Assembly (NCBI RefSeq): GCF_904426505.1
Contig: NZ_CAJGBN010000009.1
Span: forward strand, 1-64,000
From: Rubrivivax sp. A210
Lineage (GTDB): Bacteria > Pseudomonadota > Gammaproteobacteria > Burkholderiales > Burkholderiaceae_C
Direction of reading: 5' to 3'
Length of the DNA: 64,000 bases
A model generated the notes under the pieces. The model did not search any database, was not told the DNA's origin, and was given only the letters and a program-made list of their open reading frames with translations. The translations under genes were made by a program, and so were the position numbers. Shown here piece by piece: positions 1 to 8,068 of the stretch. Numbering within the stretch: position 1 is the stretch's first letter; the number at the start of each line of letters is the position of its first letter.

Positions 1-2354
1 TGCGCTTCGTCGAAGGCCGGCGGCGGCCCGGCGGGGGTGCTGGCCGGCGTCGGGGCCAGCAGCGACTGAGCCAGCTGCCGCGCCGGCGCCGCCTCGCCGG
101 CGGCCAGGTGCAGGCGCAGGCTGGCCAGTTCCAGCGCCTGCACGCGCCCCTGTCCCGCGGCATTGCCGGCGTCGGCCGCCGCCGCCTTGCGCGCCAGCGC
201 CAGCGCCTCGTCCAGCAGCGTGCGCGCCGCCGCATGTTTGCCCTGGGCCGACAGCACCTGGGCCTGGTTGCCACGCGCCACCGCGCGCTGGTACTTGAAG
301 TCCATGTCGTCCGGGAAGACCTCGGCCATCTGGTCGCGCAGCCCGATCTGGCGCGTGTAGGCGGCCTCGGCCTCCTCGCGGCGGCCGGCGATGGCCAGGC
401 ACTGGGCCTGCTCGCCGATGGCGAAGGCCAGGCTGTCGGGGCCGTAGCGGTTGGCAGGGTCGGCCACCAGGGCGGCCTCGGCGGCGGCGCGGGCGCGGTC
501 GGCGCTGGCGCAGGCCGCGGCCCAGTCGCCGCGGCTGGCAAAGGCCAGGCTGCTGCCCTGGATGCGCGCCAGCACGCCGTAGAAGCTGATGGCGCTGCTG
601 AGCGCCCAGACATCGGCCGGGTGGCGCGCCAGCATGCCGTCCAGCAGCGGCTGGCCGGCGCGCAGCGCGGCCTCGGCGCGCGCCAGCTCGCCGCGGCGCT
701 GCCAGACCTCGCCGTGGCTGATGTGCATGTTGACGGCCACGCCCAGGGCCTCGGTGCTCATGCCGGGGGCGGCCACATAGCGCCCGGCGTGGGCCAGGGC
801 CTTGCGCAGATTGGCCGCGGCCAGGTCGTGCTCGCCGATGTTGATCGACATGTCCACGCCCTGCAGCCGGCTGATGCGGTAGTAGGTGCTGGCCAGCTCG
901 TAGGCCAGCTGAGGGTCGCCGACGGCCGCCGGCTGCAGGCTGTCCATGAAGGCGGCGGCGTCCAGCAGCAGGGCCGAGCGGGCCGAGGTGGCGCCGGGCA
1001 GGTTCTCGATCAGGTCGTGGTACTTGAAGACCAGCTGGTTGGCGAGCTGGCGCACCTGCTTGAAGCGCTGCTGGGCAAGGTCGCGCTGGTTATCGGCCAC
1101 ACGGGCCTGCCACAGTGCCAGGCCGGCGCCGGCCAGCACGGCCACCAGGGCAAGGGCGGCCAGCGCCACGGCTGCGCGGTTGCGCCCGATGAAGCGGCGC
1201 AGCACATAGGCCGGCCGTGGCGGCTGGGCCTTGACCGGGTAGCCGCCCAGGTAGGCGCGCACGTCGTCGGCCAGCGCGTCGACGCTGGCGTAGCGCGCAT
1301 CCACTTCCTTGGCCAGGGCCTTGAGCAGGATGTTGTCGAGGTCGCCCTTCAGGCGCTGGCGCAGGCGCAGCCAGTCGGGGTCGGCCACGATCTCGGGGCC
1401 CAGCGTGCTGGGCCGCGAAGGCTGCTCTTCCAGCACGCTGCGCGCCGCCTCCTGCGGCGAGGTGGCGCCGCGGCCATAGGGCCGCACGCCGGTGAGCACC
1501 ACGTAGAGCAGCACGCCCAGGCTGTAGATGTCGGTGGCCGTGCCCACGGCCTCGCCGCGCACCTGCTCGGGGCTGGCGTACTGCGGCGTGAAGGGGCGCT
1601 CGCCGCCCACGGTGATGGCATCGACCGACGAGCCCGGCCCCAGCGGTTCGGCCAGGGCGTCGAGCGCCTTGGCGATGCCGAAGTCCAGCAGCTTGACCTG
1701 CTGGTCGGGCGTGACCAGCACATTGCCGGGCTTGAGGTCGCGGTGGACCAGCAGCTTGCGGTGGGCGTGGGCCACGGCGTCGGCCAGTTGCAGGAAGAGC
1801 TTTAGCCGCGCCGCCAGCGGCAGGCCGGCGCAGGCGGCGTCCATGGGCTGGCCGACGACGTGCTCCATCACGAAGTAGGGCAGGCCGTCGCCGGTCTGGC
1901 CGGCGTCGAAGAGCTGGGCGATGTGCGGGTGCGACATGCGCGCCAGCGCCTGCTGCTCGTGCGCGAAGCGCTCCAGCACCGCGGCCGTGTCCATGCCGCG
2001 CTTGAGCACCTTGATCGCCGCCCGGCCGGCGTAGGCGCCGTCGGCGCGCTCGGCCAGCCAGACATGGCCCATGCCACCGGCGCCCAGGCGCTGCACGATG
2101 CGCCAGGGCCCCAGGCGCTGGCCCTCGCGGCCCGGTTCGGGCGGGTGCGGGGGCGCGACAGGCCGTGAAAGGAAATCGCCGCCACCCGAGGCCGTGGTGT
2201 CGCCATGGGCCAGCAGCGAGTACACCTCGGCCAGCGCCGCGGGCGCCAGGCCGGCGCCGGCCAGGAGGGCCTCGCGCGCCGCCGCGTCCAGGGGCAGGGC
2301 GCGCTCGAACCAGCTGCGGACCAGGGCCCAGTCTTCGGGCGGGGGTGTCGTCAT
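1..2354 (-). CDS. Serine/threonine protein kinase with C-terminal TPR-like region (3' end outside window)
   Basis: Reads leftward from an ATG at 2354 and is still open at base 1, so the C-terminus is missing. The first 75 residues are a helical leader. A Hanks-type kinase domain follows: glycine loop GAGGMG near residues 91-96, ATP-binding lysine in AAIKVL near 115, catalytic loop HRDLKPGN near 204-211 and DFG near 224-226, all intact. A hydrophobic segment near residues 380-400 is a probable membrane span. The rest is Ala/Leu-rich helical sequence typical of the TPR repeats in this kinase family. It is divergent from an ECF-like sigma factor starting at 2496. That pairing is common in proteobacteria and suggests the kinase and sigma factor act in one signalling route. 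The substrate is unknown. Confidence 0.9.
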   Translation of the reverse strand, partial: MTTPPPEDWALVRSWFERALPLDAAAREALLAGAGLAPAALAEVYSLLAHGDTTASGGGDFLSRPVAPPHPPEPGREGQRLGPWRIVQRLGAGGMGHVWLAERADGAYAGRAAIKVLKRGMDTAAVLERFAHEQQALARMSHPHIAQLFDAGQTGDGLPYFVMEHVVGQPMDAACAGLPLAARLKLFLQLADAVAHAHRKLLVHRDLKPGNVLVTPDQQVKLLDFGIAKALDALAEPLGPGSSVDAITVGGERPFTPQYASPEQVRGEAVGTATDIYSLGVLLYVVLTGVRPYGRGATSPQEAARSVLEEQPSRPSTLGPEIVADPDWLRLRQRLKGDLDNILLKALAKEVDARYASVDALADDVRAYLGGYPVKAQPPRPAYVLRRFIGRNRAAVALAALALVAVLAGAGLALWQARVADNQRDLAQQRFKQVRQLANQLVFKYHDLIENLPGATSARSALLLDAAAFMDSLQPAAVGDPQLAYELASTYYRISRLQGVDMSINIGEHDLAAANLRKALAHAGRYVAAPGMSTEALGVAVNMHISHGEVWQRRGELARAEAALRAGQPLLDGMLARHPADVWALSSAISFYGVLARIQGSSLAFASRGDWAAACASADRARAAAEAALVADPANRYGPDSLAFAIGEQAQCLAIAGRREEAEAAYTRQIGLRDQMAEVFPDDMDFKYQRAVARGNQAQVLSAQGKHAAARTLLDEALALARKAAAADAGNAAGQGRVQALELASLRLHLAAGEAAPARQLAQSLLAPTPASTPAGPPPAFDEA

Positions 2355-2495
2355 CGGGAGAATCCTAAGAGTCGGTGTCCGGGGTGGCCGCCGCGGCCCC
2401 CTGTTCGAGGGGGGTGGCGCCGGCCGGGCGGTGGCGAGGAACGTGACTTTTCGGGCAGACCGCAAGCCGCCGATGTACACAATCTCCCCACTGCC

Positions 2496-3080
2496 ATGTC
2501 GCCGATCATCGCCCCAGAAAACCCGTCCGAAGTGACGCAGTGGTTGCGCCAGCTGGGCGGCAGCACGCCGCAGGCCTCGAGCCAGCTGTTCGAGCTGCTG
2601 TACAGCGAGCTCAAGCGCGTGGCGCGCTCGCAGCTGCGCCGCGAAGACCCCGGCCACACGCTCAGCCCCACGGCGCTGGCGCACGAGGCCTGGTTCCGCA
2701 TGGCCGAGCAGTCGCGCACGGCGTGGCAGAACCGCAGCCACTTCCTGGCCGTGGCCAGCACGATGATGCGGCGCATCCTGGTCAACCACGAGCTGGCGCG
2801 CCGCGCCTGCAAGCGCGACGCCGAGAAGGTGGCGCTCACGCTGTCGGGCCTGGAGCAACTGGCCGACGCGCCCGACCGCGACGTGGTGGCGGTCCATGAG
2901 GCCCTGCTGGCCTTCGAGACCGTCGATGCCCGGGCGGCCAAGGTGGTGGAGCTGCGCTTCTTCGGCGGGCTGGAGAACGAGGAAGTGGCGCAGGCGCTGG
3001 ACATCAGCCTGGCCACCGTCAAGCGCGACTGGGCCGTGGCCCGCGCCTGGCTCAAGCGCGAGCTGGCCAGCCGGCCCTGA
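2496..3080 (+). CDS. ECF-like RNA polymerase sigma factor (kinase-associated type)
   Basis: A 194-residue protein of the sigma-70 family, resembling the ECF-like group usually found beside Ser/Thr kinases with TPR tails. Region 2 lies in about residues 10-95 and includes LSPTALAHEAWFRM. Region 4 lies in about 125-185, with the helix-turn-helix around LENEEVAQALDISLATVKRD. The ATG at 2496 gives the expected family N-terminus. An upstream in-frame extension exists but has no family character. The divergent kinase starts 141 bases away, so both promoters must lie in that gap. No anti-sigma gene is adjacent, which fits control by phosphorylation rather than by a zinc-finger anti-sigma factor; that is inference. 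Confidence 0.88.
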   Translation: MSPIIAPENPSEVTQWLRQLGGSTPQASSQLFELLYSELKRVARSQLRREDPGHTLSPTALAHEAWFRMAEQSRTAWQNRSHFLAVASTMMRRILVNHELARRACKRDAEKVALTLSGLEQLADAPDRDVVAVHEALLAFETVDARAAKVVELRFFGGLENEEVAQALDISLATVKRDWAVARAWLKRELASRP

Positions 3081-3094
3081 GCGCGGGCCGGACG

Positions 3095-3116
3095 GGCCGG
3101 CGCCGCAGCGCCGGCC
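3095..3116. terminator. GC-rich hairpin in a convergent gap
   Basis: GGCCGGCGC and GCGCCGGCC form a perfect 9-bp stem around the loop CGCA. It lies between the convergent stops of the sigma factor (3080) and the lipoprotein (3124). There is no T-run on either side, so it is a candidate bidirectional terminator judged only on position and stem strength. Confidence 0.45.
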
Positions 3117-3123
3117 GCGGCCC

Positions 3124-5265
3124 TCACGGCAGCGTGACCGACTTCACCCCGCCCACCGTGACCACCCGGTCGGGCGAGGCCGCCATGCCCACCAGTTGCA
3201 GCTGGCCCGTGCCCGTGCCCTGGTAGGCGATGCTCCAGCTGGCGCCACCGTCGGTGGACTGCACGATCATGTTCTGGCTGCCGCTGATGCTGCCCGCCGC
3301 ACCGGTGGCGTAGATCGTGCTGCCCACCGCCAGCACCGCCTGCAGCGGCACGCCGGACAGCGCTTCGCCCGCAGCCAGCGCGCGGCGGGTCCAGGTGAGG
3401 CCGTCGGGCGAGGTCATGACCACGGCGTCGGCGCCGAAGTTTCCGCTGCTGCCGCCCACGGCCACGAACTGGCTGCCGGTCCAGGTGACGGCAGCAGGGC
3501 TGAAGCCGGATACGCCGTTGGCGTAGCTCCAGCCGCTGCCGGTGTCGACCAGGATCACACCATTGGAGGCCGTGTCGACGGCCACGGCCACCCGGGTGCC
3601 GCTGTTGCCGGCCAGGCCGCGGACCTCTCTGAGGAAGGTGTCGGCTGGCGTGCGGGCCGGCAGGGCGTCCACGCTCCAGGTCACGCCGTCGCTGGACGAA
3701 GCCACCGCGCCGGCGCCTGCCACCGTGATCTTGCCGCCACCTGCACTTGCGGCGACCAGCTTGTTGACATCGCAGCACGCATCAGGTGTCCAGCTGCGGC
3801 GCGTCCAGGTCAGGCCGTCGGGCGAAGTGGCGATCAGCGCCGACGCGCTGGACCCGAACACCTTGTCGCCCACCATCACGAACTGGCTGCCGGTCCAGGT
3901 CACGGATGCGGCCTCGAAGTAGTTGCTGTCGGGCGCGGTGGCCGTGGTCCAGCTCAGGCCATCGGTGGAGGTGAGCAGGGTGCGGCTGAAGCCCACCGCC
4001 ACGAAGCGGCCGGCGCCGTAGGCCAGGCCGCTGAGCAGAAAGCCGCTGGGCGAGGCGCGCGAGACCCAGCTGCCCGTGCCACCGCCCGCCGCGGCCGTGA
4101 CGCTGAAGCTGGCGCTGCTGGTGGCGGCCTGCTCGCGCAGCGTGTTGCTCACCGTGATGGGGCCGCTCACGGCGCCGGCCGGCACCTTGACCACCACCGC
4201 GGTGGCGCTGCTGCTCACGATCTCGGCCACCAGGTTGTTGGCGAACTTCACCTGCACATGGAAGGGGTCGGGGTCGAAGCCGCTGCCGCTGAGCGTGACG
4301 GTGGCGCCCGCCGCGCCGCCGGCCGGCGCGAATCCGCTGAACACCAGCGCCGCCGGCGGCGCCACGCCCAGCGCACCTTGCAGGTCGGCGTTGGCAAAGG
4401 CGGCCATCGCGCTGCGGCCAGCCGCCAGCTGCGTGGCCAGGTCGGCGGCGGTATAGACGAAGCCGGTGCTGCCGGCCGCGCTGCCGGCCAGCGTGCCGTC
4501 GGCCAGGTCGGCGGCCAGCGCCGTGGTCACGGCCAGCGCCGGGGCTGCAGCGCCCAGGCCCATGCGCGCCAGGGCCGCCAGGTGGAAGGCGTAGCGGTCG
4601 GCGGCGCCGGTGCCCAGGCTGCCGGCGGCGGTGGCGGCGGTCCAGGGCGTGGGCGGGGCCAGGATGTCCAGCGTCACGCCGGCGCCCAGCACCTGGGCCA
4701 CGACGGCGGCATTGGCGGCGTTGACCTGGGCCGCGCTCAGCGCAGCCAGGCTGCCGGCGGCGGCCAGGGCCTGGCGGGTGGCGATCTCGGTCAGCGGCGT
4801 CACCGCCAGGGCCAGCGGGCTGGCGAGGGCCGGGGCCAGGGCACGCAGGCTGCTGGTCGCAGGGAAGGGCAGGCTGGCGGCCAGCGCTTCGTCGTAATAG
4901 GTGCTGCTGCCGTCGCCACGGCCGCTGACGGTGACCAGCACCGGCCCGGCGCAAGTGCCGCTGGTGCTGACGGTGACCGCGCCGTTGCTGCCGGTGGCAC
5001 CACTGCCCAGTGCCGCGCCCGTGGCCGCGCAGCTGACGCTGACATCGGCATTGGCCACCGCGCCCAGCGCGGCGGTGATGGCCGCGCTGCCCGTGGCTGC
5101 GCCGCTTGTCACGGGCGCAGGGTCGTCGTCGCCGCCGCAGGCGGCCAGCAGCGTACACAGCAGCAGCGCGGAGCCCAAGGCGGTGGCGGGGCGGCGGAAG
5201 GCCGGGCGCGGGGCGCGCGCCGACAGCGGGGCGGGGGTAACGGCGAGGGCGGGAACGAGGGGCAT
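3124..5265 (-). CDS. Lipoprotein with TIG/IPT domain and BNR/sialidase-like repeats
   Basis: A 713-residue surface or periplasmic lipoprotein. A hydrophobic segment ends in the lipobox LLAAC, with the lipidated Cys near residue 43, followed by GGDDD; the Asp residues suggest inner-membrane retention may be possible. The middle is Ala/Gly-rich. An IPT/TIG immunoglobulin-like domain follows around residues 305-390 (PAALVFSGFAPAGG onward). The C-terminal 300 residues carry several repeats of the type TSPDGLTWTRR, as in BNR/sialidase beta-propellers. The true start may be internal, because the first 22 residues are atypical for a signal peptide. It is convergent with the sigma factor. No catalytic residues were recognised; a binding or adhesion role is inferred from the domains. 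Confidence 0.8.
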   Translation of the reverse strand: MPLVPALAVTPAPLSARAPRPAFRRPATALGSALLLCTLLAACGGDDDPAPVTSGAATGSAAITAALGAVANADVSVSCAATGAALGSGATGSNGAVTVSTSGTCAGPVLVTVSGRGDGSSTYYDEALAASLPFPATSSLRALAPALASPLALAVTPLTEIATRQALAAAGSLAALSAAQVNAANAAVVAQVLGAGVTLDILAPPTPWTAATAAGSLGTGAADRYAFHLAALARMGLGAAAPALAVTTALAADLADGTLAGSAAGSTGFVYTAADLATQLAAGRSAMAAFANADLQGALGVAPPAALVFSGFAPAGGAAGATVTLSGSGFDPDPFHVQVKFANNLVAEIVSSSATAVVVKVPAGAVSGPITVSNTLREQAATSSASFSVTAAAGGGTGSWVSRASPSGFLLSGLAYGAGRFVAVGFSRTLLTSTDGLSWTTATAPDSNYFEAASVTWTGSQFVMVGDKVFGSSASALIATSPDGLTWTRRSWTPDACCDVNKLVAASAGGGKITVAGAGAVASSSDGVTWSVDALPARTPADTFLREVRGLAGNSGTRVAVAVDTASNGVILVDTGSGWSYANGVSGFSPAAVTWTGSQFVAVGGSSGNFGADAVVMTSPDGLTWTRRALAAGEALSGVPLQAVLAVGSTIYATGAAGSISGSQNMIVQSTDGGASWSIAYQGTGTGQLQLVGMAASPDRVVTVGGVKSVTLP

Positions 5266-5470
5266 GGTGGGCGCTCCTGGGGTGGCGGCCGGAAACTGGC
5301 CTTCCCCTGCCTACGCCGGGGGCCGGGGCAAAAGGGCTCAGGGCCGGTGTCGGCGCGCCAGCAGGCAGCCGGGGCCAGCGCTCCAGGACCGATCGGGTTA
5401 GCCCTTGCCCGGGTGTGCGGCCCCGGAGCTAAGCTGCTCGGCCTCGAACGACCACTGGTGACACCCCCCT

Positions 5471-6808
5471 ATGCGATTCCTCCAATTGACCAGCGCGGCC
5501 CTGGCCGCAGCTCTGCTCGTGGCTTGCGGCGGCAGCGACGATGATCCGCCCGCACGCGGCACCGTGCTCAGTGGCCTGCAACTCGGGCAGTCGACCCGGG
5601 CGCAGATCGATGCCGGCACGGCCGCCTCGGGCGCGCAGGCGCTTACCGGCGCGGCGCGCTGCGACGTCGTCGTGCGCTACGTGCAGTACTCCACCCGCAC
5701 GCCCTCGGGTGAAGCCGCCCGCGCGTCGGCCGGCGTGTTCGTGCCCACCGGCACCGACCCGGCCTGCACCGGCCAACGGCCGGTGCTGCTGTACGGCCAC
5801 GGCACATCGACCAGCAAGGCCAAGAACATGGCACTGGCCAGCACCGATGGCGAGGCCTCGCTGCTGGTGGCGATGTACGCGGCGCAGGGCTTCATCGTGG
5901 TCGCCCCGAACTATCTCGGCTACGACGGCTCGCTGGACTGGCACCCCTACCTGAATGCCACCGCGTCGGCGGTCGACATGATCGACGCCCTGCGCGCCGC
6001 CAAATCGCACCTGGCGAGCGTCGGCGGCACCACCGCCTCGCCGCAGCTGCTGATCAGCGGCTATTCGCAGGGCGGCCATGTGGCGATGGCCACGCACCGC
6101 GAGATCCAGGCCAACTACGCGGGCGAGCTCACCGTCACCGCCTCGGGCCCGATGTCCGGGCCCTACAACATGGTCGGCTTCAGCGATGTGGTCAACGGCC
6201 CCGGGCCGATCAACGCCGGCGCCCTCACCTTCGCGCCGATGCTGCTGACCAGCTACCAGCGCAGCTACGGCAACATCTACAGCGCGGCCTCGCAGGTCTA
6301 CCAGCCGCCCTACGACACGACGGCGCCCAACATCTACCCGAACGATGCCACGACGGCCCAGTTGATGACGCAGGGCAAGCTGCCGAACGACCCGACGCAG
6401 ACGCTGCTGTTCGGTGCCGGCGGCCTGCTGACCGACGCCTTCAAGGCGGGCTACGCGACCTCGGCGTTCCGCACGGCGCTGCAGAACAACACGCTGCTCG
6501 GCTGGACGCCGGCGCGCCCGGTGGCGATGTGCGGCGGCGCGCAGGATCCGACTGTGTACTACGCCGTCAACACCAGCGCGGCGCAGGCCGACTTCGCGTC
6601 GCGCAACGTGCCGGTGCCCGCGTTCGACCTCGAGAACCGCGCCACCCTGCCCGCCGGTGCGCTGGGCGATGCGCTCTTCGGCGGCTTCCAGCAGAGCAAG
6701 GCTGCGGCCGGCGCCAGCGTGCAGGCGCAGTACCACGGCACGCTGGTGCCGCCGTTCTGCAGCGCCGTGATTCGCGGCTTCTTCCAGCAGGTGCTGGCGG
6801 CGCCCTGA
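5471..6808 (+). CDS. Lipoprotein alpha/beta hydrolase (secreted lipase/esterase-like)
   Basis: A 445-residue protein whose signal peptide ends in the lipobox LLVAC with Cys 19, followed by GGSDDD, much like the neighbouring lipoprotein. The alpha/beta hydrolase fold is indicated by an oxyanion segment YGHGTS near residue 108 and the nucleophile elbow GYSQG with Ser 199. Family knowledge suggests an ester or lipid substrate; the specific substrate cannot be read from the sequence. The ATG at 5471 gives a compact signal peptide, although no strong ribosome-binding site is visible. A strong hairpin follows the stop, so the gene is probably transcribed alone. Confidence 0.82.
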   Translation: MRFLQLTSAALAAALLVACGGSDDDPPARGTVLSGLQLGQSTRAQIDAGTAASGAQALTGAARCDVVVRYVQYSTRTPSGEAARASAGVFVPTGTDPACTGQRPVLLYGHGTSTSKAKNMALASTDGEASLLVAMYAAQGFIVVAPNYLGYDGSLDWHPYLNATASAVDMIDALRAAKSHLASVGGTTASPQLLISGYSQGGHVAMATHREIQANYAGELTVTASGPMSGPYNMVGFSDVVNGPGPINAGALTFAPMLLTSYQRSYGNIYSAASQVYQPPYDTTAPNIYPNDATTAQLMTQGKLPNDPTQTLLFGAGGLLTDAFKAGYATSAFRTALQNNTLLGWTPARPVAMCGGAQDPTVYYAVNTSAAQADFASRNVPVPAFDLENRATLPAGALGDALFGGFQQSKAAAGASVQAQYHGTLVPPFCSAVIRGFFQQVLAAP

Positions 6809-6817
6809 CGGACAGGC

Positions 6818-6845
6818 GCGCGCTCGGCGCAGGCGCCGAGCGCGC
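6818..6845 (+). terminator. Strong hairpin after the hydrolase gene
   Basis: GCGCGCTCGGCG pairs perfectly with CGCCGAGCGCGC (12 bp) around the loop CAGG, starting 10 bases after the hydrolase stop codon. No T-run follows, so it may need Rho or act as an mRNA 3' stabiliser. Confidence 0.55.
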
Positions 6846-7179
6846 AGCCCTGACACCAGCCCGGACACCAGCCCTGCGAACCCGCAGGTGCTGGCCCTGC
6901 GTGCCTGCACCGTGCAGGCCGGCGCCGAGGGCCTGGACAGCGGGCTTGTTGCGGCCCGCCGGCGGGGGCGTCCCTTGACCTGCAAGGCGAAGCCCGCCGC
7001 ACGAGCGGGGGTCGATCAGCCACGACCCGCGCAGCGTTGTTGGCGCGCGCAAGTCCCCCGACTCTTGCAGGGCGCGAAACACTGACTTGGCGCGCGCAGG
7101 CATTCCGCTGCGCGGCATGAGCGGCCACAGTCATGGCCATGCGCCGGCCATTCGGCCACGCGGATCCACGGAGCCCGCC
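6846..7179. other. Intergenic stretch, no gene recognised
   Basis: 334 bases between the hydrolase terminator and the miniature frame at 7180. Both strands have open frames, but none has family-like composition or a convincing ribosome-binding site. It presumably holds the promoter for the downstream glutathione S-transferase unit; no confident -35/-10 pair was found. Confidence 0.5.
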
Positions 7180-7263
7180 ATGCCCCACGCCTTCGCTGAC
7201 ATCGCCTTCACGCCTTCGGTCAAAGCCGCGCAGCACCGCGGCGGCCCGCCCGCACCGGGCTGA
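7180..7263 (+). pseudogene. Probable relic of a pyridoxamine 5'-phosphate oxidase-like gene
   Basis: A 27-codon frame with a ribosome-binding site (GGAG 6 bases upstream of the ATG) and its own TGA. Its first 18 residues, [18 protein letters not shown], look like the N-terminus of flavin-nucleotide-binding proteins of the pyridoxamine 5'-phosphate oxidase-like family. The next residues, HRGGPP, resemble an internal motif of the same family; the fusion protein starting at 8069 carries HRGGRPGF. The simplest reading is an internal deletion of a full gene of about 200 codons followed by loss of frame. The alternative is a chance leader peptide. The family match is from memory and unverified. Confidence 0.4.
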
Positions 7264-7402
7264 GCGGCGCCGGCCGGCGGCGAGCCAGGCCTCGTCCCGT
7301 CGCGATCCCTTCCGAGTCTGTCTGCCCCGCCCCCGCTACGTTCGCTCGGGGGCGATGGCCCCCTGTCGCCCGCGAACCTTCCATTACTGCAGGAGCACCC
7401 TC

Positions 7403-8023
7403 ATGTCCATCACCCTCCACGGCTTTTCGCTCTCCGGCCACTCGCATCGCGTTCAACTGGCGCTGTCCTTGATGGGATTGCCGCACCAGGTGGTGCAGGT
7501 CGACCTGAAGCACGGCGCGCACAAGTCGCCAGAGTTCCTGAAGCTCAACCCCTTTGGCCAGGTGCCGGTGCTCGATGACGACGGCACCACGCTGTTCGAC
7601 TCCAATGCCATCCTGGTCTACCTGGCCACGAAGTACGACGCCGACCGCCGCTGGCTGCCGCGCGACCCCAAGGGCCAGGCCGACGTGCAGGCCTGGTTGT
7701 CGGTGGCGGCCGGCCTGGTGGCCTTCGGCCCGGCAGCGGCACGCCTGATCACGGTGTTCGGTGCCCGGTTCAATCCGGAGGATGTGATCGGCCGCGCGCA
7801 TGGCCTGCTGAAGGTGATGGATGGGCTGCTGGCCACGCGCCACTTCCTCGTGGGCAACAACGCCACGCTGGCCGACATCGCCGGCTACAGCTACATCGCG
7901 GCCGCGCCCGAAGGCAATGTGGACCTGGCTGCCTACCCGAACGTGCGCGCCTGGCTGGCGCGTGTGGAGGCGCTGTCGGGCTTCGTGCCTTTCCAGAAGA
8001 CGCCGGTCGGCCTGGCGGCCTGA
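7403..8023 (+). CDS. Glutathione S-transferase family protein
   Basis: A 206-residue cytosolic GST. The N-terminal thioredoxin-like domain (about 1-80) contains [16 protein letters not shown], the cis-proline segment [11 protein letters not shown], and the SNAILVYLA helix that contacts the gamma-glutamyl group. The all-helical C-terminal domain includes [14 protein letters not shown]. The ATG at 7403 is supported by AGGAG 7 bases upstream. A longer in-frame start at 7133 is rejected because the extension is Arg/Pro-rich and family-unlike. It lies 45 bases before the flavin/ferredoxin reductase fusion, probably in one operon, suggesting electrophile or aromatic-compound detoxification. Substrate unknown. 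Confidence 0.9.
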   Translation: MSITLHGFSLSGHSHRVQLALSLMGLPHQVVQVDLKHGAHKSPEFLKLNPFGQVPVLDDDGTTLFDSNAILVYLATKYDADRRWLPRDPKGQADVQAWLSVAAGLVAFGPAAARLITVFGARFNPEDVIGRAHGLLKVMDGLLATRHFLVGNNATLADIAGYSYIAAAPEGNVDLAAYPNVRAWLARVEALSGFVPFQKTPVGLAA

Positions 8024-8068
8024 CCGCCATCCATCACACCACCCATCGCGCCATTCCAGGAGCCGACC

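Noticed and set aside
108..1805. Long plus-strand open frame of 565 codons opposite the kinase gene
   Set aside because: It is the antisense shadow of the kinase gene. The minus-strand frame has intact kinase motifs, while this one has low-complexity Arg/Gly/Ala/His-rich translation.
2896..5544. Plus-strand 882-codon frame
   Set aside because: It is antisense to the TIG/BNR lipoprotein and runs across two other genes; its composition is not protein-like.
7328..7354. CGCCCCCG/CGGGGGCG inverted repeat before the first GST
   Set aside because: Short 8-bp stem with an 11-base loop and no T-run; could be chance in GC-rich DNA, so it is not listed as a terminator or riboswitch.
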